Source: Rhodocista pekingensis (GTDB lineage Bacteria; Pseudomonadota; Alphaproteobacteria; Azospirillales; Azospirillaceae). From it: DNA of 64,000 bases. Position numbers and translations under genes: made by a program. Below, in pieces: positions 24,002 through 33,002 of the stretch. The notes under the pieces were generated by a model. That model ran no database searches. It saw only the letters and a list, made by a program, of their open reading frames with translations, and was not told where the DNA came from. Location: positions 1 through 64,000 of the forward strand of contig NZ_JBHTCM010000009.1 in NCBI RefSeq assembly GCF_042665545.1, read 5' to 3'. Position 1 is the stretch's first letter. Every line of letters begins with the position of its first letter.

Positions 24002-24898
24002 TCAGTCGGGAAAGCCGGCCAGCGCCCGCACCGCCGCCGGCGCCAGCCCCTCTGCCCGCAGCGCGCGCAGCGCCTTCGCCCCGTCGCGTTTGGACAGCCG
24101 CTCGCCGGCGGCGTTCGTCAGCAGCCCGTGGTGGTGGTATTCCGGCACGGCCAGCCCCAGCAGCGCCTGCAACAGCCGGTGGACATGGGTCGCCTCGAAC
24201 AGGTCCACCCCGCGGGTGATCAGGGTGACGCCCTGGAGATGATCGTCCAGCGTGACGCAAAGGTGGTAGCTGCCCGGGGCGTCCCGCCGGGCCAGCACCA
24301 CGTCGCCCAGGATGCCGGGCACGGCGGTCTGCATGCCGCACGCCCGGTCGTGCCAGCAGAGCGGCCCGGTCAGGTCCAGGGCGCGGGCGATGTCCAGCCG
24401 CCAGGCGTGCGGCTGCCCGTCCGCCAGGCGCGCCTGCGCGTCGTCGGGGGCCAGCCGACGGCAGGTGCCGGGATAGAGCGGTCCCTCCGGCCCCGGACCG
24501 GCCCCGGCCGTCGCCGGCGTCAGGTGCGGGGCGTGGCCGGCGCGGGCGATCTCCTCCTGGATCTCCTTGCGCGAACAGAAGCAGGGATAGAGCACGCCCA
24601 GCGCCCGCAGCCGCTCCAGCGCCGCCCGGTAGTCGTCCGGATGCTCGGACTGGCGGCGCACCGGCCCGTCCCAGTCCAGCCCCAGCCAGGCCAGATCCTC
24701 GCGGATCGCGGCGTCGAACTCCGGCCGGCAACGCTGCGGGTCGATGTCCTCGATGCGCAGCAGGAAGCGCCCGCCCGTGCTGCGGGCGGCGCGCCAGCCG
24801 GCCAGGGCGGAATGCGCGTGGCCCAGATGCAGATACCCGGTCGGGCTGGGCGCGAAGCGGGTGACGACGGGGGCGGACGGGACGGCGGATGCGGTCAT
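24002..24898 (-). CDS. gluQ: Glutamyl-Q tRNA(Asp) synthetase
   Basis: This 298-residue GluRS paralogue attaches glutamate to queuosine in the wobble position of tRNA(Asp) rather than to a tRNA end. The Rossmann HIGH-type motif is GYLHLGHAHSALAGW near residues 17-31, and the KMSKS-type motif is ERLSKRDGAKALR near 262. FAPSPTGYLHLGH and FLLRIEDIDPQRC are both intact. The C-terminal anticodon-binding domain of true GluRS is absent, which defines GluQ. The CFCSRKEIQEE region with Cys residues and the later Tyr/His fit the zinc site usually present. It stands alone on the minus strand, diverging from the HNH gene. Confidence 0.95.
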   Translation of the reverse strand: MTASAVPSAPVVTRFAPSPTGYLHLGHAHSALAGWRAARSTGGRFLLRIEDIDPQRCRPEFDAAIREDLAWLGLDWDGPVRRQSEHPDDYRAALERLRALGVLYPCFCSRKEIQEEIARAGHAPHLTPATAGAGPGPEGPLYPGTCRRLAPDDAQARLADGQPHAWRLDIARALDLTGPLCWHDRACGMQTAVPGILGDVVLARRDAPGSYHLCVTLDDHLQGVTLITRGVDLFEATHVHRLLQALLGLAVPEYHHHGLLTNAAGERLSKRDGAKALRALRAEGLAPAAVRALAGFPD

Positions 24899-25226
24899 GA
24901 TCCTGGTCTAGCATCGCGGCCGGTGCGGCCCAAGGGGGGTGCGGGGGGCGCGCAGGCGGCGACTCGGCGCCGCAGTTTTCTCCCTCTGCCGCCGGCCGGC
25001 CGTTCCGGCCACCATCCACGGTGGCCGGTCCGGGCAATGAACCCCAAGATTAGTGCTGCCCAATATTGCGGATAGATGACATTCAGGCCGGGCGGAGACT
25101 CGAAGGTTGCTTTTTGCGGCGTCGGCGATTATCTAGGGCGCCGGGTTCCGGCGGGTCTTCCGGGCCGGCAGTGCGCGGACCGGGACGGGATCGGAACGGA
25201 CTGGAACAGCAGGGGGGTTGGCATTG
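24899..25226. other. Divergent regulatory region between gluQ and the HNH gene
   Basis: No gene is visible. The 328 bases include a good plus-strand promoter for the HNH gene (25107-25135) and presumably the gluQ promoter near 24910-25000. GAAC-N6-GAAC near 25195-25208 resembles a LexA site but has the wrong spacing. Confidence 0.5.
25107..25135 (+). promoter_or_regulatory. Predicted promoter for the HNH endonuclease gene
   Basis: TTGCTT (25107-25112), a 17-base spacer and TATCTA (25130-25135) form a plausible sigma-70 promoter 92 bases before the ATG. Confidence 0.5.
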
Positions 25227-25787
25227 ATGCCACCGCTCGACAGTTGTCCGGCTTTGGTGCTGAACGCGGATTTCCGTCCGCTCAGTTACTTCCCCCTGTC
25301 GCTCTGGTCCTGGCAGGAGGCGGTGAAGGCCGTGGTCCTGGACCGGGTGAACATCATCTCCGTCTACGACCGCGTGGTCCGGTCGCCGACGCAGGAGATC
25401 AGGCTGCCCAGCGTCATCAGCCTGAAGGAATACATACCGGCGACACGAAGGCCGGCTTTCACAAGGTTCAACGTCTTCCTGCGCGACCGTTTCTCCTGCC
25501 AGTACTGTAGTCGAAGTTTTCCCACCCAGGAACTGACCTTCGACCATGTGATTCCCCGGTCCAAAGGCGGACGGACCACCTGGGAAAATGTCGTCACCAG
25601 TTGTTCCGCCTGCAATCTCATGAAGGGCAGCCGCTATCCCCACCAGTGCGGGATGTTTCCGGTCCAGCCGCCCTTCCAGCCCACCGCCCATCAGCTTCAG
25701 GAGAACGGCCGGTCCTTCCCGCCGAACTACCTGCACCAGAGCTGGCGCGATTTCCTCTACTGGGATTCAGAGCTGGAGCCGTTCTGA
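25227..25787 (+). CDS. HNH endonuclease family protein
   Basis: This 186-residue protein has an HNH nuclease fold with two zinc-binding Cys pairs, CQYC near residue 90 and CSAC near 128, surrounding the catalytic region LTFDHVIPRSKGG (H of the first HNH position near 104) and WENVV with Asn near 118. It belongs to a widely conserved, stand-alone housekeeping group found in many alphaproteobacteria; its in vivo target is not known. The N-terminal segment ALVLNADFRPLSYFPLSLWS is characteristic of that group. The ATG at 25227 follows an AGGGGGG ribosome-binding site; TTG codons just upstream are weaker alternatives. No methyltransferase is adjacent, so a restriction role is unlikely. Confidence 0.88.
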   Translation: MPPLDSCPALVLNADFRPLSYFPLSLWSWQEAVKAVVLDRVNIISVYDRVVRSPTQEIRLPSVISLKEYIPATRRPAFTRFNVFLRDRFSCQYCSRSFPTQELTFDHVIPRSKGGRTTWENVVTSCSACNLMKGSRYPHQCGMFPVQPPFQPTAHQLQENGRSFPPNYLHQSWRDFLYWDSELEPF

Positions 25788-25929
25788 CGCTCCGCCGGTC
25801 CCCCTCCGACGCGCTTCCATCGTCCCGCCGTTTCGACCGGCCGCCGCTTCGACCGGCCACCGCCGACGTGCGCCCGCACCCGGCCGACCTGTGGCCGACG
25901 GGCGCGGGCGGCCGCGATCATGGCTGCCG

Positions 25930-26562
25930 TCAGGGCTTCCGGGTGAACTCCGCACCGATGCGCAGGGTCACCTCGTCGCTGACGGCCGGAACATAGGCCG
26001 ACACGCCCCATTCCGACCGCTTGAGCACCGTCTCGGCATCGAAGCCGATCGTGTAGACCTTGCTGACGGGGCTCACGCCGGCCTGGTTGAAGGTCGCCTC
26101 CAGCACCACCGGGCGGGTGACGCCGCGCAGGGTCAGATCGCCCGTGATGCGCGCCGTGCGCTCGCCGGTCACCTCGACCCCGGTGCTGCGGAAGCGGGCG
26201 GTCGGGGTCTTGCCCGCATCCAGGAAGTCGTCGGAGCGCAGGTGCTTGTCCAGCTCGGCGTCGCTGGTGTCCACCGCGGCCACGTCGATCGTGATGTCCA
26301 CCCGGCTGCGGGTCGGGTCCTTGGCGTCGTAGTCCAGGGTGCCCGACAGGGCCGGGAAGGCGCCGTAGTAGGTGGAGAAGCCCAGGTGCCGGACGGAGAA
26401 CAGCACCTTGGCATGGGCCGGGTCCAGGGCATAGCGGCCGGACTGCGCTTCGGCGGGCGCCTGGGTCAGCTCCTGGGCGGCGGCGGGGCTGGCCACGGGC
26501 AGGACCGGGACGGCGGTGGCCAGGGCCAGCAGCAGCCCGGCGGTGACGGCGGAACGGCGCAT
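25930..26562 (-). CDS. YceI family periplasmic protein
   Basis: This 210-residue protein has a Sec signal peptide (about residues 1-29, ending SPAAAQ) and a YceI-like lipocalin beta-barrel that binds long polyisoprenoid-type lipids such as ubiquinone precursors. Hallmarks are RYALDPAHAKVLFSVRHLGF near residue 43, GTLDYDAKDPTRSRVDITID, DDFLDAGKTPTARFRSTGV and the TRPVVLEATFNQAG strand. The role is inferred as lipid carrier or stress-related binding in the periplasm. It lies 148 bases downstream of coq7 on the same strand, a suggestive neighbour since coq7 makes ubiquinone, though the link is only positional. Confidence 0.92.
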   Translation of the reverse strand: MRRSAVTAGLLLALATAVPVLPVASPAAAQELTQAPAEAQSGRYALDPAHAKVLFSVRHLGFSTYYGAFPALSGTLDYDAKDPTRSRVDITIDVAAVDTSDAELDKHLRSDDFLDAGKTPTARFRSTGVEVTGERTARITGDLTLRGVTRPVVLEATFNQAGVSPVSKVYTIGFDAETVLKRSEWGVSAYVPAVSDEVTLRIGAEFTRKP

Positions 26563-26710
26563 TCTGTGATCCTCCTCGGTGGACGCTCTCTGTGCTGTCC
26601 AGGGAGGTGGGATCGTCGCGGCTGCCGGGGAAGCGGCCCCCGCCGGGATGCATCGTTGCGCCCGGCGGGACAGTCGGGCCGGAACGTCCGGCCCGCCGTT
26701 TCCCTCCGGG

Positions 26711-27331
26711 TCAGAAGCGTTCGGACAGCCAGATGGCGGCGCGGGAGCCGGCCTTGATCAGGGCCGACAGCACCGGATAGCCCGTGGCCCGCTCCGCCTC
26801 GTTGGCCAGCCCGATGTCGCGGTGCTCCAGCTCCTCCTCGCGGAATCGCTCGATGGTCGCCTTCAGCTCCGCCTCCTCCGGTCCCAGCGCGGCGGCCTGC
26901 TGCGCGTAATGGCCGTCGATGGCGGTCTCCACCGCCACGGTGCAGGCCATGGCGGCGCGCTCGCCCAGCAGCGCCGTGCCGGCGCCCAGGGCGTAGCCGG
27001 CGACATGCCAGACCGGCCGCAGCACCGTCGGCCGGACACGGCGGCGGGCGATCAGCGCCTCGAACGTCTCCAGATGGACCTTCTCCTGTTCCGCCATGTG
27101 GCGCAGCACCGGCCCGTGGCGGCCCTTGCCCAGCACGGCGATCTGGCCGGCATAGATGCGGGTGGCACCGAACTCCCCGGCATGGTCCACCCGGATCATC
27201 CGGTCCAGATGGGCCTTGCGGTCCGGGTCGCCGGGCAGCCGGGCCGGGCGCGGCAGCACGGGCAGGGGATCGTCCACCGACGGCCGGCGGGCGGGCTCCG
27301 GATCGTGGATCATGACGGTCGGATCGCTCAT
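26711..27331 (-). CDS. coq7: Demethoxyubiquinone hydroxylase (Coq7)
   Basis: This 206-residue di-iron monooxygenase hydroxylates the demethoxyubiquinone ring in ubiquinone synthesis at the membrane surface. The carboxylate-bridged metal ligands appear in two EXXH-type repeats: RVDHAGEFGATRIYAGQ near residue 50, HMAEQEKVHLETFE near 80, VAVETAIDGHYAQQ near 134 and FREEELEHRDIGL near 165. The ATG at 27331 overlaps the dsbB stop as ATGA, so translation is coupled. The first 35 residues are a variable Pro/Arg-rich extension. Together with EtfAB and acyl-CoA dehydrogenases in the window it belongs to the ubiquinone-dependent electron pathway. Confidence 0.95.
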   Translation of the reverse strand: MSDPTVMIHDPEPARRPSVDDPLPVLPRPARLPGDPDRKAHLDRMIRVDHAGEFGATRIYAGQIAVLGKGRHGPVLRHMAEQEKVHLETFEALIARRRVRPTVLRPVWHVAGYALGAGTALLGERAAMACTVAVETAIDGHYAQQAAALGPEEAELKATIERFREEELEHRDIGLANEAERATGYPVLSALIKAGSRAAIWLSERF

Positions 27332-27837
27332 GCGTTTCTCCTGCGGTAGCCGGCCCAGGCCGTGGCGAAGGCCAGCAGCGCCAGACCCAGGGACAGGACC
27401 ATGTTCCAGGCGGCCATGGACAGACCCGCCAGCGACCACTGGATCTCGTCGCAGCGGACCAGCGGGGCGCCCAGGATCTGCGCCCGCAGCGCCTCGATGC
27501 TGTCCGGGGCCGGACCGCTGACGCTACAGGCGGACAGCCCCTGCCACCAGTGTTCCTCGACGCCGACATGGAACAGCGCGATGCCGGCGCCGGCCAGGAA
27601 GGCGGCGCCGCCCAGGGCCAGCAGCAGCGCCCGGGCGCGCGGCCCGGGCAGCGCCATGGGGGCGGGCAGCAGCAGCCCGATGGCCGCGGCGTGCGCCCAG
27701 CGCTGCCAGTGGCACAGCTCGCAGGGCGGCAGGCCGTCGCGGTACTGGAAGGTGATGGCCGCCCCCAGCGCCCCGGCCGCCCCGGCCAGCAGCAGCAGGG
27801 CGATCAGGCGGGGCCGGGTGGAAAGAAGGTCGCTCAT
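27328..27837 (-). CDS. dsbB: Disulfide bond formation protein B
   Basis: This 169-residue inner-membrane protein reoxidises periplasmic DsbA by passing electrons to ubiquinone. It has four predicted helices (about 10-30, 45-62, 68-90, 140-160). The first periplasmic loop carries the redox pair CELCHWQR near residues 39-46 (CxxC), and the second loop has Cys in LSACSVSG near 103 and VRCDEIQWS near 128, so all four functional cysteines are present. The ATG at 27837 is directly followed by the family sequence. It is coupled to coq7, which makes its electron acceptor ubiquinone. Confidence 0.93.
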   Translation of the reverse strand: MSDLLSTRPRLIALLLLAGAAGALGAAITFQYRDGLPPCELCHWQRWAHAAAIGLLLPAPMALPGPRARALLLALGGAAFLAGAGIALFHVGVEEHWWQGLSACSVSGPAPDSIEALRAQILGAPLVRCDEIQWSLAGLSMAAWNMVLSLGLALLAFATAWAGYRRRNA

Positions 27838-27896
27838 GCCGTCGATATGGTCGGAAGCGGGAAGGGGGCAAGCCCGGCCGGGCCGGTGGGGGCGGC

Positions 27897-28478
27897 TCAG
27901 AACAGCAGCTTGACGGCGGCGAAGCCGCCGACCAGCAGGACGAAGAAGACCACCGTCAGCAGGCCCAGGTTCCGTTCGATGTAGCCGCGGATCGGCTCGC
28001 CGAACCAGTACAGCAGGGCGGCGACGGCATAGAAGCGCAGGCCCCGCGCCAGGAACGAGGCGATGAAGAAGGCGGGGATCGACATCCCGACCATGCCGCT
28101 GAAGATGGTCGTGATCTTGTAGGGGAACGGGGTCAGGGCGCCGCCCGCCACGATCAGCACGCCCCATTCCTTGTAGGCGCGCTCGAACTCCCCGAACGCC
28201 TCGGTATAGCCATAGGCGCGCAGCAGCGGCTCGGCGACGACCTCGTAGAGCGCGGACCCGATCAGATAGCCGAACAGCCCGCCCAGGGCCGAGGCCACGG
28301 TGCAGACGGTGGCGATCAGGAAGGCGCGGCGGCGGTCGGCCAGCACCATCGGGATCAGCATCACGTCGGGCGGGATGGGGAAGAAGGAGCTTTCGGCGAA
28401 GGAGACTCCGGCCAGACTGCGGAGCGCGTGCCGGTGCGTCGCCAGACGCATCGTCCAGTCATAGAGCTTGCGGATCAC
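27897..28478 (-). CDS. YqaA/DedA-like (SNARE-associated) membrane protein
   Basis: This 193-residue integral membrane protein of the VTT/DedA-related YqaA group may act in lipid transport or membrane homeostasis, as shown for some relatives. The signature AESSFFPIPPDVMLIPMVLA near residues 27-46, GGLFGYLIGSALYE near 70 and FPYKITTIFSGMVGM near 122 are typical. Four to five hydrophobic segments are visible. I chose the GTG at 28478 because family members begin just before LYDWTMRLATHRHAL and no ATG precedes it in the right place. It lies 59 bases upstream of dsbB on the same strand and may be co-transcribed. Confidence 0.85.
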   Translation of the reverse strand: MIRKLYDWTMRLATHRHALRSLAGVSFAESSFFPIPPDVMLIPMVLADRRRAFLIATVCTVASALGGLFGYLIGSALYEVVAEPLLRAYGYTEAFGEFERAYKEWGVLIVAGGALTPFPYKITTIFSGMVGMSIPAFFIASFLARGLRFYAVAALLYWFGEPIRGYIERNLGLLTVVFFVLLVGGFAAVKLLF

Positions 28479-28683
28479 GGTCGGCCAGGTCCTGCGGGGC
28501 GGGGGCTGGCACGGGTGTAGCAGTGCGCCCCGCCGCCGTCCACCGCGCGCCCTGCCCGACGCGCCGGATGCGCGGTGGGCAGGGGCTGCGCTGCGGCATC
28601 GCGGCTCTTTCCTGCGGGCGGCGCGGAAAGCCCTTGCTCCCGGCCGCCGTCCCGCTATGATCCCGCCCGCGTTCGCGCCCGGT

Positions 28684-28770
28684 GCCCCCGTGGCGGAATT
28701 GGTAGACGCGGCAGACTCAAAATCTGTTGCCCGGAAGGGCATGTTGGTTCGAGTCCGACCGGGGGCACCA
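28684..28770 (+). tRNA. tRNA-Leu (CAA)
   Basis: The 87-base gene has a GCCCCCG/CGGGGGC acceptor stem, discriminator A and an encoded CCA (28768-28770). The anticodon stem GCAGA/TCTGT closes the loop CTCAAAA, giving anticodon CAA for UUG codons. A long variable arm (TTGCCCGGAAGGGCAT) fits a class II leucine tRNA, and GGTTCGAGTCC forms the T loop. Confidence 0.96.
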
Positions 28771-28988
28771 CTCTTTCCCGACATCCACCCGTCTCACATC
28801 CGGACGCCCGGCGCGTCCGGCCCCCGCCTGTGCGGGCGATGGCGGGCACGGGGCGGTCCGTTTCCTCCGTTGCCCGCCCGTGCCCGGCACCGGCCCGACG
28901 CATCCGCCTGATTCGACGGCCGCTGTCGCAAAGACGTCATGCGAATTCGCTAAGGGAGACGGATCATCTCCGGTGACGGTGGACGGGT

Positions 28989-29492
28989 TTGACAGACTCT
29001 CCCGAAGACATGCGTCAGCAGCAGGCAGAACTCCTGAGTTTCATCTCCCGGCGCGTCCGGGATCCCTGGATGAGCGACGACATTGTTCAGGAGACATTCG
29101 TACGCTTTCTGAGCGTCGGCGCTTCCGGCGGGGTCGGAAACCGGATGGCCTGGATGAAACAGGTGGCGCTTAACCTGATCCGCGACCATTTCCGCCGGGC
29201 GGCGCGCCAGCCGACGGAGATGCTCGGCGACCAGATCGCCGATCCCGACTGCCCGCCCGACGAGGCCGCCATCCGTCAGGAACGGGTGGCGATGTTCGCG
29301 CAGGCCCTTGACCGGCTGCCCCCCTTGCGGCGAACCATCTTCATCCGGCGCAAGCTGCACGGCGAAAGCTCCCGGGTCGTGGCCGAGTCCCTGTCCTTGA
29401 CGGAAAACGCCGTGGACCAGCATGTGGCGAGGGCCATGCTCACCCTTCAGTCCGAAATCACGAAGAAGACGAGCCGGGGCAAGCGCGCATGA
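28989..29492 (+). CDS. fecI: FecI-type ECF RNA polymerase sigma factor
   Basis: This 167-residue sigma factor should direct transcription of an iron-uptake receptor when signalled through FecR. Region 2 is seen as DDIVQETFVRFLSV (about residues 29-42) with AWMKQVALNLIRDHFRR near 55, and region 4 as LPPLRRTIFIRRKLHGESS near 108 and ESLSLTENAVDQHVARAM near 132. The frame opens with TTG at 28989; an ATG at 29010 (MRQQQAELLSF) is equally plausible and nearer to typical FecI length. Its stop overlaps the fecR start by ATGA. The gene heads a regulator-antiregulator-receptor set. Confidence 0.9.
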   Translation: MTDSPEDMRQQQAELLSFISRRVRDPWMSDDIVQETFVRFLSVGASGGVGNRMAWMKQVALNLIRDHFRRAARQPTEMLGDQIADPDCPPDEAAIRQERVAMFAQALDRLPPLRRTIFIRRKLHGESSRVVAESLSLTENAVDQHVARAMLTLQSEITKKTSRGKRA

Positions 29493-30517
29493 GCCGCGAC
29501 CGTACTGCTGACCAGTCCCGCGCCCGTGAGGCCCGCGTCCTTGAGGAAACGGCCCGCTGGCTGGCGACGCGCCTGGACGCCGGGGCGGACGAGCTGGACC
29601 GGGACCCCTGGATCACGGCCGATCCGGCCCGCCGCGCGGCGGCCCTGGATCTGCTCGGGCTCTGCAACGACCCGGCCCTGCATGAGGCGATGCGCCGGGC
29701 GGACACGACCCGGGCGGAGGTGGCCACCGGGCGGGTCCGGGACGATCGGCGGCCGGTCCCGGGGGGGATCCTGGCGGGCGTCTTCGCGGCGCTTGCGCGG
29801 CCCCGGCTGGCTGCTGCGGCCTGCGCCGTGCTGCTGGCGCTGCTCTGGATCGGCGCCGGTCTCAGCGATCCGGCGGTGACCTACCGGACCGGCCGCGGCC
29901 AGAGCCTGACCGTCGCGCTCGACGACGGGTCCACCCTCACGCTCGGCGGCGACACCCGCCTGACCGTGTCCCTGGGGCGCACGGAGCGCGCGGCCGAGCT
30001 GCGCCAGGGCAGCGTCATGTTCGAGGTGGCCCGCGATCCGGCCCGGCCCTTCGTGATCGACGCCGGCGACAGCCGGACGGAGGTGCTGGGTACCCGCTTC
30101 GTCCTCGACCGCTTCAGCGGCGGCACCGAACTGTCCGTCTATTCGGGACGGGTGCGCTTCGGCCCCGCGGACCGGGAGGGGATCGAGGCGACGGCCGGAC
30201 AGCGGGTCGCCGTCCTGTCCGGCCGCCTGGGCGAGGTCCGGCCGTTCGAACCGGACCCGGCGCCCTGGCGGAGCGACTGGATCGAGACCTCGGGGATGTC
30301 GCTCGGCCGCCTGGTCGAAGAGCTGAACCGCTGGTCGGACCGTCCCGTTGAACTGGCCGATCCGGCCCTGAAGCGGCTGCGGGTCAGCGGCTATTTCCGC
30401 CTGTCCGAGACGGAGAAGCAGTTGGAGGGGATCGCCCTGCTGCACCGGCTGCACCTGCGGCGGGAGGCGGACCGGTACGTGCTCGCGCCGGCCGCGGGCG
30501 ACGGGAAACCGTATTAA
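29489..30517 (+). CDS. fecR: FecR-type anti-sigma/transmembrane regulator
   Basis: This 342-residue protein passes the ligand-bound signal of a TonB receptor across the inner membrane to the FecI-type sigma factor. The N-terminal cytoplasmic DUF4880-like part has ETARWLATRLDAG and DPWITADPARRAAAL motifs. One membrane helix lies near residues 108-128 (LAAAACAVLLALLWIGAGL), followed by a periplasmic FecR domain (YRTGRGQSLTVALDDGSTLT, LRQGSVMFEVARDPARPFVI, GDSRTEVLGTRFVL) and a C-terminal STN-like segment (NRWSDRPVELADPAL). It is coupled to fecI and lies 104 bases before the receptor. Confidence 0.93.
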   Translation: MSRDRTADQSRAREARVLEETARWLATRLDAGADELDRDPWITADPARRAAALDLLGLCNDPALHEAMRRADTTRAEVATGRVRDDRRPVPGGILAGVFAALARPRLAAAACAVLLALLWIGAGLSDPAVTYRTGRGQSLTVALDDGSTLTLGGDTRLTVSLGRTERAAELRQGSVMFEVARDPARPFVIDAGDSRTEVLGTRFVLDRFSGGTELSVYSGRVRFGPADREGIEATAGQRVAVLSGRLGEVRPFEPDPAPWRSDWIETSGMSLGRLVEELNRWSDRPVELADPALKRLRVSGYFRLSETEKQLEGIALLHRLHLRREADRYVLAPAAGDGKPY

Positions 30518-30621
30518 AAACTTCACGGAACCGTCTGTCAGATCGCCCCGGCGCCGGCGTCTTCCCCCGGCAGACGCGACGGGCCCCGCATGGGGTGGGG
30601 AGGCCGGCGTCCCCGGAGAAG

Positions 30622-33000
30622 ATGGGCGAGATGACAATCGGATGGTTCCGTGCCGCGGCAACGTCTCTGGTCGCAGTGTCGGTGATGGTGGGCGCCGCGC
30701 AGGCGCAGGCGATCAGGATCGATATCCCTGCCGGCGATCTGGGGCCGGCCCTCACGGCCTTCGCCCGCGCCAGCGGGTTGCAGATCCTGGCCGATCCGTC
30801 GATGACGGACGGGCTGAAGACGCGGGGCGTGTCCGGCGAGATGGCGCCGAGGGAGGCGCTGGAGGCGCTGTTCGCCGGGACGGGGCTGGGCTTCGAGATG
30901 CACGGCGATGCCGTCATCGTCCGCAGCACCGCTGCCGCCCCCGTGGCGCCGGCAACCCCGGCGCGGCCGAAGCCGGAAGCCGCGGCCGCGCCTGCTGCCG
31001 AGCCGATGGAGGAGCTGACGATCACCGGCTACCGCGTCCAGGCCACGGCCGGCGGCACCCGCATCGTCACCCCGCTCAAGGACCTGCCGATGAGCGTGCA
31101 GGTGGTCAACCAGGAGCTGATCAAGGATCTGGGCGCGCGCAAGATCGAGGACGCGATCCGCTTCGTGTCCGGCATCAACAAGGTCAACCGCAACGACAAT
31201 CTGGGCCGCGGCGAACGCTTCGCCATCCGCGGCTTCAATTCCAGCCTGATCATGCGGAACGGCGTTCCCTACAACGTCTTCTCCGACACGGCGAACATCC
31301 AGCAGATCGACGTCGTCAAGGGTGCCAACTCCATCCTCTACGGCTTCAACGATCCGGGCGGGCTGATCAACTACATCACCCGGGCGCCGCAGGCCGAGGC
31401 GGCCTACAGCGTGAGCCAGACCATCGGGTCGTTCGACTATTACCGGACCGAGGCCGATGCGACCGGCCCGCTGTTCGGGGACACGCGCTACCGCCTGATG
31501 GCGGCCTACACCAATGCCGGCTCGCATCTGGAGAACGGCAAGGAGGAGATGGTCTTCGTCAATCCCGTGGTCGATTTCGCCCTCGGTGAGAAGACGCGGC
31601 TGCTGCTGGACTATGAATACCGGGAGACCGATTCCCGCTATCAGCGCGACGCCTATCCGCAGGTGCGCGACCTTGCCAGCGTGGGCATCCGCTACGCCGA
31701 TGCCGGCACGCGCTACAGCCCGATCTTCCCCGACGACCGCAACATCATCACGGCCCAGAACCTGGAAGTGCGCCTGACGCATGAGTTCGGCGAGGACACG
31801 ACCCTGCGCCTTGTCGGCGCCCACACCGAGATCGACAGCGATCAGTTCAACATGATCGGCTGGGCCATGGTCCCGGGGTCGGACCGTCTGCTCGTGCGGC
31901 GCAACTATCTGGAACTGAACCACCAGGACACCGACTTCGTCTTCGCGGATCTCTCCACGCGCTTCGACACCAGTTGGATGACCCATCAGGTGATCCTGGG
32001 CGGGCAGTATCTGCGCCGCGAGGGCGAGAGCTTCGGCAGGACGGGGGCGTATGCACCGGCGATCGACGTCCTGAACCCGCCGACGGACCCGGCCGTGCGC
32101 TACTACCGTCCGGAGACGCGGGACCAGCTTGCCGCCGGGGCCGTGTTCGTGGAGAACGCCCCGACGGAGTCCAAGGGATTCTTCGTCACCGACCAGATCA
32201 CGCTGGCCGACGACCGCACCCACATCCTCGTCGGGGCGCGGTACGACGATCTGAACGGGACCGACAACACGACGCCGCAGGCCGGCGTCAACTACACGGT
32301 CAACGACTGGCTGTCCGTCTACGGGCTCTACAGCGAGTCCTTCCGCCTGAACGCCTCCTACACCTTGCAGAGCGGCGAGGTGCGGACCTTTGATCCCGAA
32401 TCCGGCATCAACAAGGAGGTCGGTCTCAAGCTCGACCTGTTCGACCGCCGGCTCTCGGGCACCGTGGCGTTCTTCAACCTGAAGCGCGAGAACGTGCTTC
32501 AGGTCATCGCCAGCGACGACCCGCTGAAGCCGATCTTCAACCTGTCCGGCGAGGAGCGGTCCAAGGGCGTGGAAATCGACATCGCGGGCCGCATCGGCCC
32601 TGACTTCACCGTCTTCGCCTCCTACGCCTATACGGACTCCGAGGTGCTGACCAGCACCAACCCGGCCCTGGTGGGCGCCCCGCTGGAGGGGGTGGCGAAG
32701 AACGCCGTCTCTGTCTTCGGCAAGTACGATTTCGGCGCGGTCGGCCCCGGCGACCTCTCGGCGAATGCCGGTCTGCTGTGGCGCCAGGGCCCGATCCTGA
32801 TGACCAACAACACGCCCGGCAACAGCCCCTTCGCCGCCGACAGCTACACCGTGCTGGATGCCGGCCTGGACTATGTCCTGCCCAGCGGCCTCGCCCTGTC
32901 GCTCAAGGTCACCAACCTGACCGACGAGGCGTACATGGACCGGCGTGCCGCCTATGCCGCGCCGCGCCGGATCAATCTGGTGGTGCGCAAGGAGTTCTGA
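30622..33000 (+). CDS. TonB-dependent siderophore receptor with STN signalling domain
   Basis: This 792-residue outer-membrane transducer probably imports a ferric siderophore and signals to the adjacent FecR. After the signal peptide (cleavage after AAQAQA, about residue 30) comes a secretin/TonB N-terminal (STN) domain at about 32-95, a Pro/Ala linker, a TonB box-like MEELTITGYR near 135, the plug (DLPMSVQVVNQELIKDLGAR, RGFNSSLIMRNGVPYNVF) and a barrel ending in VVRKEF with a terminal Phe. The STN domain and fecI/fecR next door identify it as a trans-envelope regulator rather than a plain transporter. ATG at 30622 or 30631 both fit. Ligand unknown. Confidence 0.93.
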   Translation: MGEMTIGWFRAAATSLVAVSVMVGAAQAQAIRIDIPAGDLGPALTAFARASGLQILADPSMTDGLKTRGVSGEMAPREALEALFAGTGLGFEMHGDAVIVRSTAAAPVAPATPARPKPEAAAAPAAEPMEELTITGYRVQATAGGTRIVTPLKDLPMSVQVVNQELIKDLGARKIEDAIRFVSGINKVNRNDNLGRGERFAIRGFNSSLIMRNGVPYNVFSDTANIQQIDVVKGANSILYGFNDPGGLINYITRAPQAEAAYSVSQTIGSFDYYRTEADATGPLFGDTRYRLMAAYTNAGSHLENGKEEMVFVNPVVDFALGEKTRLLLDYEYRETDSRYQRDAYPQVRDLASVGIRYADAGTRYSPIFPDDRNIITAQNLEVRLTHEFGEDTTLRLVGAHTEIDSDQFNMIGWAMVPGSDRLLVRRNYLELNHQDTDFVFADLSTRFDTSWMTHQVILGGQYLRREGESFGRTGAYAPAIDVLNPPTDPAVRYYRPETRDQLAAGAVFVENAPTESKGFFVTDQITLADDRTHILVGARYDDLNGTDNTTPQAGVNYTVNDWLSVYGLYSESFRLNASYTLQSGEVRTFDPESGINKEVGLKLDLFDRRLSGTVAFFNLKRENVLQVIASDDPLKPIFNLSGEERSKGVEIDIAGRIGPDFTVFASYAYTDSEVLTSTNPALVGAPLEGVAKNAVSVFGKYDFGAVGPGDLSANAGLLWRQGPILMTNNTPGNSPFAADSYTVLDAGLDYVLPSGLALSLKVTNLTDEAYMDRRAAYAAPRRINLVVRKEF

Positions 33001-33002
33001 GC

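Noticed and set aside
25195..25208. GAAC-N6-GAAC before the HNH endonuclease gene, resembling a LexA box
   Set aside because: The spacing is six rather than seven bases, and LexA sites in this group require seven; the gene has no known SOS role.
25227..25787. HNH gene as part of a restriction-modification or defence system
   Set aside because: No methyltransferase or other defence gene is adjacent, and the protein belongs to a widely conserved stand-alone group.
28771..28988. Possible integrated element downstream of tRNA-Leu
   Set aside because: No integrase, no repeat of the tRNA 3' end and normal base composition; the gap simply precedes the fecI-type gene.
30518..30560. FecI-type promoter before the TonB receptor (GGAAC followed by GTCT)
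   Set aside because: The two elements lie only one base apart instead of about 16, so they cannot form an ECF promoter.
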